The notes under the pieces were generated by a model. The model ran no database searches. It was not told the DNA's origin and saw nothing but the letters and a program-made list of their open reading frames with translations. From NCBI GenBank assembly GCA_963780815.1, contig CAWADG010000013.1:62001-126000 (forward strand): 64,000 nucleotides of DNA, read 5' to 3'. Each line of letters opens with the position of its first letter. Within the stretch, counting starts at the first letter, position 1. Origin of the DNA: VRUE01 sp963780815 (GTDB taxonomy: Bacteria > Actinomycetota > Thermoleophilia > Solirubrobacterales > 70-9). A program made the translations under genes and the position numbers. Below are positions 8,250 to 15,814 of this stretch, piece by piece.

Positions 8250-8317
8250 CCGCGGAGCGAGCAAGCGTCAATATCTGGTCCTGCGCGCCGCGAGCGAAGC
8301 GGGAAGCGATGTCATGA
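8246..8317 (+). repeat. Bridging mini-ORF repeat, copy 2 (tandem)
   Basis: Second tandem unit, nearly identical to copy 1, again encoding 23 codons with a TGA that overlaps the ATG (8314) of the downstream 96-residue membrane protein. Four consecutive reading frames (8068, 8178, 8246, 8314) are thus chained by identical 4-nt ATGA overlaps, an arrangement that would favour translational coupling. Confidence 0.75.
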
Positions 8318-8604
8318 CCGAGCATCGCGAGATACCCGAGCCCGGCGAGCTCGTCTACGCTCCGCGGCCATCCTGGGCCCCGGCCTTCTTCGCCCTCGGC
8401 GCCGTCGGCGCCGTCTGCGGGATCTTCGCCGGCGGCTTCATGGTCCCGCCCTGGGTCTTCTCGGTCATCGGCGGGGTGATCCTGCTCGCCGCCCTTCGCA
8501 GCATGGCCTCCGGCGCCCGCGGCGACTACTACCGGCTGCCGCGCAGGCAGCGGGTCCGCGGCGCCATCCTCCCGGTCGAGACGATCAGCCCGCCCAAGGG
8601 CTAG
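8314..8604 (+). CDS. Small two-span membrane protein
   Basis: A 96-residue protein with two hydrophobic helices (SWAPAFFALGAVGAVCGIFAGGF and PWVFSVIGGVILLAALRSM) and a basic C-terminal tail. It closes the oxidase-like/ctaB operon. Position and topology recall the small subunit IV-type proteins of actinobacterial oxidases, but no diagnostic motif is visible. The ATG overlaps the stop of the preceding mini-ORF repeat. It abuts, tail to tail, the CBS gene. Confidence 0.65.
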   Translation: MTEHREIPEPGELVYAPRPSWAPAFFALGAVGAVCGIFAGGFMVPPWVFSVIGGVILLAALRSMASGARGDYYRLPRRQRVRGAILPVETISPPKG

Positions 8605-9006
8605 TCAGTCCGCCGGCACCTCCGACGTCGCGCCGTCCGAGGTCCAGACCCGGACGATGTCGCGGATCGAGAGCATTCCGACGATCCCGCCCTCCTCGAC
8701 GACCACCAGGTGGCGTATCCCCCGCCGTGACATCTCGGCCGCCGCCCGCTCGAGGCTCCATTCCGGGGAGGCGGTGATGACGGAGCCGGCCATGTGCGCC
8801 GAGACCCGCTCGGAATCCGGGTCCTCGCCGCGCCCGACCGAGTTGAGGACGTCGCGCTCGGTGATGATGCTCGAGCCCGGGACCTCCTCGTCGAGGACCA
8901 GCGCAGCCCCGGTCCCCTTCTCGAGCATCATCGCCGCGGCCTCCCGCAGCGTGTGCGTCGGGCCGACCGTCAGAACAACCTCGGACATCCCATCCCGTAC
9001 CTGCAT
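8605..9006 (-). CDS. Two-CBS-domain protein
   Basis: A 133-residue protein formed by a pair of CBS motifs: VGPTHTLREAAAMMLEKGTGAALVLDEE...GSSIITERDVL and then ASPEWSLERAAAEMSRRGIRHLVVVEEGGIVGMLSIRDIVR. CBS pairs bind adenosine nucleotides and act as energy sensors for a partner. None is fused here, so the target is unknown. It is divergent from the cytochrome c gene and ends exactly where the oxidase-like operon ends. Confidence 0.85.
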   Translation of the reverse strand: MQVRDGMSEVVLTVGPTHTLREAAAMMLEKGTGAALVLDEEVPGSSIITERDVLNSVGRGEDPDSERVSAHMAGSVITASPEWSLERAAAEMSRRGIRHLVVVEEGGIVGMLSIRDIVRVWTSDGATSEVPAD

Positions 9007-9135
9007 CAGGCCTCCGTCCGTCGGGACCGCGAGATCGTGTTGATCGGCTCAAGCCTACCCGACCAGGGGGTGCCCGCGAACCTCTTTCTCGGGTAGCCGA
9101 CATATAGACTCCGGCGCGCCTCGCGCCGCTTCGAC

Positions 9136-9831
9136 ATGCCCAGATCACGCACGACAATCCGCGCCCTCGCCGCCCTGCTTGCCCTGGGTTGCCTGGTGAT
9201 CGCGGCCTCCGGTTGCGGGACGACGAGCGGCAACGAGACGCGCGGCCGCGCTCTGTTCATCAAGAACTGCGGCACCTGCCACACCCTCGCCGAGGCCGGC
9301 ACCTCGGCCCAGGTCGGCCCCAACCTCGACGACGCCTTCGCCGCGGCGCGGACCGCGGGGGAGCCCGACTCGACGATCGAGGGAATCGTCAAGAGCCAGG
9401 TCGAGTATCCGCGCGAAATCAACGACAACCCCGCGATCTCGATGCCGCCGAAGATCCTCGGCGGGCAGGACCTCGACGACGTCGCCGCCTACGTCGGCAA
9501 GTGGGCGGGCGTGCCCGGCGCGGCGCCGCCGGAAGTCGCCGGCGGGGCCGGGGCGCAGGTCTTCGCGGCAAACGGCTGCAGCGGCTGCCACACACTCGCC
9601 GCCGCCGAAGCGGGCGGGACCGTCGGGCCGAACCTCGACGAAGTCCTTCCTGGGCAGAGTGCAGCGATGATCGAAGAATCGATCGTCGATCCCAACGCGA
9701 AGCCCACCAAGGGCTTTCCGGCCAACGTTATGCCCGGCAACTTCAAGCAGGCGATCAACCCGAAGGAACTGGAACAGCTGGTCGAATACCTGATCAGCTC
9801 GACCTCGAAAGAAGGCGGCGGCTCGAAGTAG
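9136..9831 (+). CDS. Di-haem cytochrome c lipoprotein
   Basis: A 231-residue exported protein. The signal peptide ends in a lipobox-like VIAASGC (Cys27), so it is probably a lipid-anchored cytochrome on the outer face of the membrane. Two class-I cytochrome c domains follow, with haem-attachment motifs CGTCH (45-49) and CSGCH (148-152). Candidate axial methionines are in ISMPPKI and NVMPGNF. Located between the two oxidase clusters, it is a reasonable electron donor for the CuA-bearing oxidase at 11583-15814. The 129-bp divergent spacer upstream contains a TATAGA -10-like hexamer. Confidence 0.9.
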   Translation: MPRSRTTIRALAALLALGCLVIAASGCGTTSGNETRGRALFIKNCGTCHTLAEAGTSAQVGPNLDDAFAAARTAGEPDSTIEGIVKSQVEYPREINDNPAISMPPKILGGQDLDDVAAYVGKWAGVPGAAPPEVAGGAGAQVFAANGCSGCHTLAAAEAGGTVGPNLDEVLPGQSAAMIEESIVDPNAKPTKGFPANVMPGNFKQAINPKELEQLVEYLISSTSKEGGGSK

Positions 9832-9879
9832 GGTCGTGGGCTCGCTGCCGCGACCGGCGGTGGGGCATGATCTGGGGCG

Positions 9880-10857
9880 ATGCGCGAGCGTCTGAACATC
9901 TCGCCGCAGCTCTACGCCCGGGTAACGGGGGTGGCGCTCGCGGCGCTGGCGCTGATCGTGCTGACCGGCGCCGCGGTGCGGTTGACGGGCTCGGGCCTCG
10001 GATGCCCCGACTGGCCGCGATGCTACGGAGGAACCGTGCCCCCGCTCGACACCCACGCGGTGATCGAGTACACGAACCGTGTCCTGACCGGGTTCGTCGG
10101 CCTCGCGGTGATCGCCGCCAGCGTCCTCGCCTGGTTCCGCCGCCCGTTCCGCTGGCACCTGGCGCTGTTCGGGGCGATGCTGCCGATCGGCGTCATCGGC
10201 CAGGCGATCCTCGGGGCCCTGGTCGTCAAGTACGACCTCGCCCCGGGACTGGTGATGAGCCACTTCATCCTCTCGATGCTGCTGCTCGACGCGGCCTTCG
10301 CGCTCGCCTGGTGCTCGCGATACGAGCCCGGCGAGCGGCGCTCCTCGAGCGACCGCCTCGGCGTCTGGTCGGTCCGCGGCCTGATCCCGCTAGGGCAGCT
10401 GACGATCCTCGCCGGGACGATCACGACCGGCTCCGGGCCCCACGCCGGCGCCCACGCCGGGCAGCTGGTTCACCGCTTCGACTTCGAGGGGACGGGAACG
10501 CTGGAATGGGTCGTCCAGCGCCACTCCGCGATCGCGACCGTATTCGGCCTGGCGACGATCTCGGTCTGGTTCCTGCTGCGCCGCAATGGGGGCGACAGGC
10601 GCGCCGCACGGCCCCTCGGAGTGGTCATCGGCCTGCTCGCCCTCCAGGGAGTCATCGGCGGCGTCCAGTGGGCCCTGGAACTGCCGTCGGAGCTGGTCTG
10701 GCTCCACGTCGCCGTGGCGACGACGACCTGGCTGGCGATGCTCTGGACGGTCGCCACCGCGGGCCGGCTCGAGCCGCGCGAGGCGGTCCAGTCAAGCGGC
10801 GAACCCTGGAGACAGGGGGGGCAGCCGGAGGTGCCGATCGCCACCGCAGGCCGGTGA
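9880..10857 (+). CDS. ctaA: Haem A synthase (CtaA/COX15 family)
   Basis: A 325-residue membrane protein with eight predicted helices in two four-helix halves. Haem-binding signatures are present: GLGCPDWPRCYG near the N-terminus, EYTNRVLTG, HFILSMLLLDAA, the second-half VQRHSAIATVFG and WLHVAVATTTWLAMLW. It oxidises the haem O methyl group to give haem A for the a and a3 sites. It lies 48 bases after the cytochrome c gene, so haem A synthesis, the electron donor and the oxidase are clustered. Confidence 0.93.
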   Translation: MRERLNISPQLYARVTGVALAALALIVLTGAAVRLTGSGLGCPDWPRCYGGTVPPLDTHAVIEYTNRVLTGFVGLAVIAASVLAWFRRPFRWHLALFGAMLPIGVIGQAILGALVVKYDLAPGLVMSHFILSMLLLDAAFALAWCSRYEPGERRSSSDRLGVWSVRGLIPLGQLTILAGTITTGSGPHAGAHAGQLVHRFDFEGTGTLEWVVQRHSAIATVFGLATISVWFLLRRNGGDRRAARPLGVVIGLLALQGVIGGVQWALELPSELVWLHVAVATTTWLAMLWTVATAGRLEPREAVQSSGEPWRQGGQPEVPIATAGR

Positions 10858-10869
10858 CACCGCGACCGA

Positions 10870-11526
10870 CTAGCGGACGCTGGGTTCGGCCGCGAGGTCG
10901 ACCACCACGTGGGTGATGGGGAGGTCGATTTCCTCACGCGCCCGCTCGACGACGCCGCGCTCGAGCCAGTGGGAGCGCTCGGGGGGATGGGTCGAGATGA
11001 CGATCTCGTCGGCCGGGAAGGCGCGAAGCGCGTCCTCGATCGCCGTGTTGGGGTCGGAGTCCCCGATCTCGCCCTTCGCCCTCAGCCCGAGGCGCTCGAT
11101 CTCGAGCACCGAGAGCTCCATCCGCTGGCGGGCGAGCTCGGTGGCTTCATCGGTGTCGGAGGCCCAATGCTGGGCCCGCGAGCCGGGCAGGGCGGGCGTG
11201 ACGACGAGGATCTCGCTGTCGTGGCCGCGGGCGCGGTTTCGCATCTCCTCGAGCAGTGCCTCGCCGCCGACGGTCTCGTTGGCGACGACCAGGATCCGGT
11301 GCCTGCCATCGCGCCCCCGAGTGAGCCCGACGCTGCCGGGCATCGCGCCGCGCGAGTTCCGCCAGGCAATCCCGCATCCGAACCCGATCAGCGCCGCGGC
11401 GAGGACGACGCCGAACACGGGCCGCGTCAGCAGTGTGAGTGCGATCACGGCCACCGCCCCCCCTCCGATCACGACGACCCAGCGAAATGCGTCAGCCTCG
11501 GATCTCAGAGGGTTGTGCATATGCAA
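10870..11526 (-). CDS. Membrane-anchored universal-stress-protein-like protein
   Basis: A 218-residue protein with two N-terminal membrane helices (about 17-55) followed by a cytoplasmic alpha/beta domain beginning HRILVVANETVGGEALLEEM. The C-terminal part AIEDALRAFPADEIVISTHPPERSHWLERGVVERA matches the Usp-like family seen in actinobacteria. It is the last gene of the canonical oxidase operon, 56 bases after coxC. It is related in its C-terminal motif (DEIVISTHPPERSHWLE) to the Usp-like protein between coxA and coxC. Function is unknown; a sensor or assembly role is only a guess. Confidence 0.7.
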   Translation of the reverse strand: MHMHNPLRSEADAFRWVVVIGGGAVAVIALTLLTRPVFGVVLAAALIGFGCGIAWRNSRGAMPGSVGLTRGRDGRHRILVVANETVGGEALLEEMRNRARGHDSEILVVTPALPGSRAQHWASDTDEATELARQRMELSVLEIERLGLRAKGEIGDSDPNTAIEDALRAFPADEIVISTHPPERSHWLERGVVERAREEIDLPITHVVVDLAAEPSVR

Positions 11527-11582
11527 GTTGTACTACCCGGCCGGCGATCCAGTTCAACCCGCCGCACCATCGCCGGGTGGCG

Positions 11583-12209
11583 CTAGAGGATGTATACCGT
11601 CGTGTAGACGATGATCCACATCACGTCGACGAAGTGCCAGTAGATGCCCGGCACCTCGACGCCGAGGTGGTCCTTCTCCTCGGGGCCAAAGTGGCCGCGG
11701 AAGGCGCGGATCGTCGCGAAGCTCAGCAGGCAGAGGCCGATGAAGACGTGGGCGCCGTGGAGGCCGGTCAGGCAGTAGAAGATCGAGCCGAAGCCGAGAT
11801 CGCGGGCGCTGAACCCGATGTGGGCGTACTCGTTGAGCTGGATGAAGAGGAAGGTCGCGCCGAGCATCCAGGTCAGGACCAGGCCGAGTTTGAGCCCGCG
11901 GCGGTTGCCGCGTTTGATCGAGACCAACGCGTAGTGGACTGTGAAGCTCGAGGAGACCAGGATCGCCGTGTTGAAGCCGGCGACAGCGACCGGGAGTTCG
12001 AACGGTTCCGGCGGCCAGGTCGGCGGGTTGACGACCACCCGGAGGAAGAAGTAGGCGGCGAAGAAGGCCCCGAACAGCATCACCTCGGAGACGATGAAGA
12101 GGTAGATCCCAAGCGTCTGGCGGTCCATCCTCGAGCTCTGGTTGGCCTCCGGTGGCCCGTGGTGCTCCTCGGCGTGGCCGTGTCCGAGGGCTACCGAAGC
12201 GCTCTCCAT
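11583..12209 (-). CDS. ctaE: Cytochrome c oxidase subunit III
   Basis: A 208-residue subunit III. After a His-rich cytoplasmic leader it has five membrane helices with family motifs LGIYLFIVSEVMLFGAFFAAYF, FNTAILVSSSFTVHYA, LTGLHGAHVFIGL and EVPGIYWHFVDVMWIIVYTTVYIL. It supports proton pumping and stability of subunit I. Its ATG overlaps the preceding gene by TGATG, so it is tightly coupled in the operon. Subunit III is present only in this operon and is absent from the ligand-poor one at 4767. Confidence 0.95.
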   Translation of the reverse strand: MESASVALGHGHAEEHHGPPEANQSSRMDRQTLGIYLFIVSEVMLFGAFFAAYFFLRVVVNPPTWPPEPFELPVAVAGFNTAILVSSSFTVHYALVSIKRGNRRGLKLGLVLTWMLGATFLFIQLNEYAHIGFSARDLGFGSIFYCLTGLHGAHVFIGLCLLSFATIRAFRGHFGPEEKDHLGVEVPGIYWHFVDVMWIIVYTTVYIL

Positions 12210-13081
12210 CAGGCCTCCTCTCCCTCGGCGACGGCGGCGGCGACCTTCTCGGCGCCGCGGCCGACCTCGAGGTGCTCGACCGGCTTCTCGGTGATCTCCC
12301 GCACGCGGCCGACCAGGTCCTCCTCGAGCCAGCGGGACTGCTCGCCGCTGAAGGTCGAGATCAGCACCTCGTCGACCCGGTAGTGCCTGATCGCGTTCTC
12401 CACTGCGAGGAACGGGTCGGGGCTCATCGGCTGGCCGGTGGCGTCGATGTCAGCGCGATAGAGCTCGGCCAGCGTCGAGGCGAGGTCGCGGGCGACGACC
12501 GGCTCGGACACCCCCTCCGCACGCGGGCAGATGATCGTGAAACGGTGGGGGCGGACGGACCCACGCTGCTTCAGCCGCGCGACGAGGTCGGGGGAGGCGA
12601 CGGTCTGGGTCGCGACGACGAGGGTGTGGCTGACGTCCCAGCGGATCGAGTCGTCCTGGATCCGGACCGGGATGTGGGTCACGGTCACGTCCGGCTCGAA
12701 CCGGCTCCGAGCCCACTCGACCAGGTCCTTGCGGGTGAATCCGAAGCGGGTCTCGTCGAGACAGGAGAGCAGCACCTCGCCGGGGTCATGGGCGCGGACC
12801 GCGTCGTCGAGCGCGAGCGCCGGCTGGGGGTCCATCACCTCGCCGATCGAATCGATCCCGTACTCGGAGAGAACCGACATCGTCACCTCGACCCGGGCGC
12901 GGGCCGCGTCGCGAAGCTCGCCGACGTCGATGATCTGCCCTGCCGCGGGCTGGTTCTGCGGCGCCGCGACGACGACCGAGGAGACCTCTCCGGAGCGGTC
13001 CTGGACGGTCTTGATCAGCTTGCGGCCGCCCGCGACCTCGTTGAGGAAGATCAGCAGCGGCCGGGCCTCCTCCGCGCTCAA
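12209..13081 (-). CDS. Tandem universal-stress-protein-like protein within the oxidase operon
   Basis: A 290-residue soluble protein with two Usp-like alpha/beta halves. The first contains AVRAHDPGEVLLSCLDETRFGFTRKDLVEWARSRF and the second AVENAIRHYRVDEVLISTFSGEQSRWLEEDLVGRVRE. I place the start at TTG 13081, which overlaps the coxA stop by four bases; the frame continues open upstream but only inside coxA. Usp proteins bind ATP or metabolites; a classical ATP loop is not obvious here. Lying between coxA and coxC it may tune or report on oxidase activity, which is inference. Confidence 0.7.
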   Translation of the reverse strand: MSAEEARPLLIFLNEVAGGRKLIKTVQDRSGEVSSVVVAAPQNQPAAGQIIDVGELRDAARARVEVTMSVLSEYGIDSIGEVMDPQPALALDDAVRAHDPGEVLLSCLDETRFGFTRKDLVEWARSRFEPDVTVTHIPVRIQDDSIRWDVSHTLVVATQTVASPDLVARLKQRGSVRPHRFTIICPRAEGVSEPVVARDLASTLAELYRADIDATGQPMSPDPFLAVENAIRHYRVDEVLISTFSGEQSRWLEEDLVGRVREITEKPVEHLEVGRGAEKVAAAVAEGEEA

Positions 13082-14982
13082 GTGGCCCCCGCTTTCGCGG
13101 GCTCGGGCTGGGTCACCTCGGCGCCCTCGCCGGCCATGATCGCGTGGCGCGCGCCGGGGACGCCGTACTCGTACGGGCCACCGACGACCCGCGGGATCTC
13201 GTCGAAGTTGAAGATCGGCGGCGGCGAGGAGACCTGCCACTCGATCGAGTTCGCTCGCCACGGATTCGACACCGCCCGCGGCCCGTACCGCCAGCTGACG
13301 ATCATGTTGTAGAGGAAGACCAGCTGGATCGCGCCGAGCATGAAGGCGAAGCAGCTAATCAGCAGGTTCCAGTTCCCGAACTGCGATGCATAGTCGGCGA
13401 CACGGCGCGGCATTCCGTCCATCCCGATCCAGTGCATCGGGATGAACGTGCCCCAGGTCCCGACCAGCGTTCCCCAGAAGTGGACGCGGCCGAGCTTCTC
13501 GTCGTACATCCGGCCGGTGATCTTCGGGAACCAGTGGTAGATACCGGCGAAGATCGTGAAGACCGAGCCGCCGAAGAGGACGAAGTGGATGTGGGCGACG
13601 ATGAAGTAGGTATCGGAGACGTGGATATCGATCGGCACCATGCCCAGCATCACGCCGCTGATGCCGCCGATCGTGAAGGTGACGATGAAGGCGAGCGCGA
13701 ACAGCATCGCCGTCGAGTAGGTATGGATCTTGCCGAAGTAGAGGGTCCCCAGCCAGGAGAAGATCTTGATCCCCGTCGGAACGGCGATCAGCAGGGTGGT
13801 GATCATCATCGGCACCCGCAGCCAGCTGAACATCCCGGCGACGAACATGTGGTGCGCCCAGACCGAGTAGCTGAGGACGACGATCCCGATCAGCGCCAGC
13901 GCCATCAGCCGGTAGCCGAAGATCGGCTTTCGGGCATGGGTCGATATGACCTCGGAGATGATCCCGAACCCGGGCAACATCATGATGTAGACCGCCGGGT
14001 GCGAGTAGAACCAGAAGATGTGCTGGTAGCTGACGACATCGCCGCCGCCCGCGAACTCGAAGAACTGGGTGCCGAGGGCGCGGTCGAAGAGGACCATGAA
14101 CTGGGCGCCGGCGATGAACGGCGTCGCGGCGACGACCAGCAGCGAGGTCGAGAGGTTGGCCCAGACCAGCAGCGGCATCCGCCAGAAGGTCATTCCCGGC
14201 GCCCGCATCGTGATGATCGTGACCAGGAAGTTGAGCGCGGTCGCGATCGAGGACGCGCCGGCGAACTGGACGCCGAGGTTGAAGAACGATTGTCCGAGCG
14301 GCGCCCCGGTCGACAGCGGCGCGTACCCCGTCCAGCCGGCGTCGAAGGCACCCCCGGGGGCGAGGAAGCTGCCGATGAAGAGCAGGCCGGCCAGCGGCAG
14401 CATCCAGAAGCTGAGCGCGTTGAGGCGCGGGAACGCCATGTCCGGCGCGCCGATCATCAGCGGCAGCACGTAGTTGGCGATGCCGGCGAAGACCGGGATG
14501 ACGAAGACGAAGATCATCAGCACCGCGTGAGTTGAGAAGAGGCTGTTGTAGGTCGAGGCCTCGACGATCTGCTGGCCGGGCTGGGCGAGCTCGGCCCGGA
14601 TCAGCATCGCCATCAGGCCGCCGACGAAGAAGAAGAAGAAGGTGGTGACGATGTACTGGATGCCGATCACCTTGTGATCGGTGTTGAAGTGGAAGTAGTC
14701 CCGCCAGCTCTTGGCCCCATGCTGGGAGTGGTCCTCGGGGATCGTCGGCGCGCCGAAGGCCCAGCGCAGCCAGTAGTCGAAGCAGCCGAACCCGAGCAGG
14801 AAGCCGAGCGGGCCGCTCACCAGCGGGACGACGACGTGCGGGTACCCGGTCTGCTTGGTTTGCCAGATCTCCAGGCCCGAGACCGCGCGCAGCGCGACGA
14901 CGAGGCCTAAGCCGAAGGCGGCACCCAGAATCAGTCCGAGCCCGCCCCTGATCCACCCGGGTCGTTTGATCGCGTTCACCAT
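13078..14982 (-). CDS. ctaD: Cytochrome c oxidase subunit I (aa3 type)
   Basis: A 634-residue catalytic subunit that reduces O2 to water and pumps protons. All ligands are present: His152 and His466 for haem a, His464 for haem a3, His328, His377 and His378 for CuB. The Tyr332 cross-link is in YSHPAVY. That motif, with no Glu, marks the A2-type proton pathway. An extra N-terminal membrane segment (about 12-70) precedes the conserved core. It follows coxB by 16 bases and overlaps the Usp gene by four. It serves as the local reference showing how degenerate the paralogue at 5462 is. Confidence 0.97.
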   Translation of the reverse strand: MVNAIKRPGWIRGGLGLILGAAFGLGLVVALRAVSGLEIWQTKQTGYPHVVVPLVSGPLGFLLGFGCFDYWLRWAFGAPTIPEDHSQHGAKSWRDYFHFNTDHKVIGIQYIVTTFFFFFVGGLMAMLIRAELAQPGQQIVEASTYNSLFSTHAVLMIFVFVIPVFAGIANYVLPLMIGAPDMAFPRLNALSFWMLPLAGLLFIGSFLAPGGAFDAGWTGYAPLSTGAPLGQSFFNLGVQFAGASSIATALNFLVTIITMRAPGMTFWRMPLLVWANLSTSLLVVAATPFIAGAQFMVLFDRALGTQFFEFAGGGDVVSYQHIFWFYSHPAVYIMMLPGFGIISEVISTHARKPIFGYRLMALALIGIVVLSYSVWAHHMFVAGMFSWLRVPMMITTLLIAVPTGIKIFSWLGTLYFGKIHTYSTAMLFALAFIVTFTIGGISGVMLGMVPIDIHVSDTYFIVAHIHFVLFGGSVFTIFAGIYHWFPKITGRMYDEKLGRVHFWGTLVGTWGTFIPMHWIGMDGMPRRVADYASQFGNWNLLISCFAFMLGAIQLVFLYNMIVSWRYGPRAVSNPWRANSIEWQVSSPPPIFNFDEIPRVVGGPYEYGVPGARHAIMAGEGAEVTQPEPAKAGAT

Positions 14983-14998
14983 CAGGCGCTGACCCCCA

Positions 14999-15814
14999 TT
15001 ATGCCCCTCCCGCCCCGATCGGCACCGGGTTCGTTTCGGTGTCCTGGATGACCGAGTCCTCGAGCGGTTTCGGCACTTTCTCCTTCAGCCCTTCGACCCA
15101 TTTGCGGAATTCCGGCACCGACTCGACGACGACTTCGGCCCGCATCGTCGCGTGGCCGAAGCCGCAGAGCTCGGTGCAGATCAGCTGGTAGTGCCCGACC
15201 TTGTCGGGGGTCACGATCGCGGTGGTCGTGAGCCCCGGGACCGCGTCTTTCTTGATTCGCCACTCCGGGACCCAGAACGAGTGGATCACGTCCTGGGCGT
15301 GCATTTTGAACTGAACCTGGCGGTTGACCGGGACGTGCATGACCCCCTGCGAGAAGGCCTCGCCCTTGCCTGGGTAGCCGAAGCTCCACGCGAACTGCTG
15401 GGCGAAGACCTGGACGGTGAGCGGGTTTTCGTCCTTTTCTTCGATCTTGTCGAGGACGACCCAGCTGTAGCCGGCCCCGAAGAGGACGATGATCGTCGGA
15501 ATCAGGGTCCAGGCGACCTCGAGCCGGGTATTGCCGTGGATCGGCTCGCCGTCGGACTCGTCCCCCGGTTTCGCCCTGAATTTCCAGAGCGCGTAGAAGA
15601 GCATCACCATCACCAGCGAGAAGACGAAGGACGAGAGGACGATCATCACGTCGAGCAGATGATCGATTTCCGGGGCCGCGGTCGAGGCCTCTTCCCCGTT
15701 CCAGTGGATCTGCAGCATCACCGCCGAGATCACCGCCGTCGCGACGGCGGTGACGGCGAACATTTTCAATATCGGGAGGCGGCCGATCATCGTTCGGCCG
15801 GGGATTCTATGCAT
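14999..15814 (-). CDS. ctaC: Cytochrome c oxidase subunit II with intact CuA site
   Basis: A 271-residue subunit II. It has two N-terminal helices, the aromatic FAQQFAWSFGYPGKGEA region, and a complete CuA signature, VIHSFWVPEW followed by CTELCGFGHATM. It accepts electrons from cytochrome c and passes them to haem a. Two starts are possible: ATG 15814, overlapping the glycosyltransferase by eight bases, or ATG 15790 (MIGRLPILK), just after it. It is the first oxidase gene of the minus-strand operon. Confidence 0.95.
   Translation of the reverse strand: MHRIPGRTMIGRLPILKMFAVTAVATAVISAVMLQIHWNGEEASTAAPEIDHLLDVMIVLSSFVFSLVMVMLFYALWKFRAKPGDESDGEPIHGNTRLEVAWTLIPTIIVLFGAGYSWVVLDKIEEKDENPLTVQVFAQQFAWSFGYPGKGEAFSQGVMHVPVNRQVQFKMHAQDVIHSFWVPEWRIKKDAVPGLTTTAIVTPDKVGHYQLICTELCGFGHATMRAEVVVESVPEFRKWVEGLKEKVPKPLEDSVIQDTETNPVPIGAGGA

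Noticed and set aside
13144..14535. A 460-codon frame opposite coxA
   Set aside because: Antisense to the catalytic subunit of the oxidase, whose sequence is fully conserved; no independent evidence of coding.
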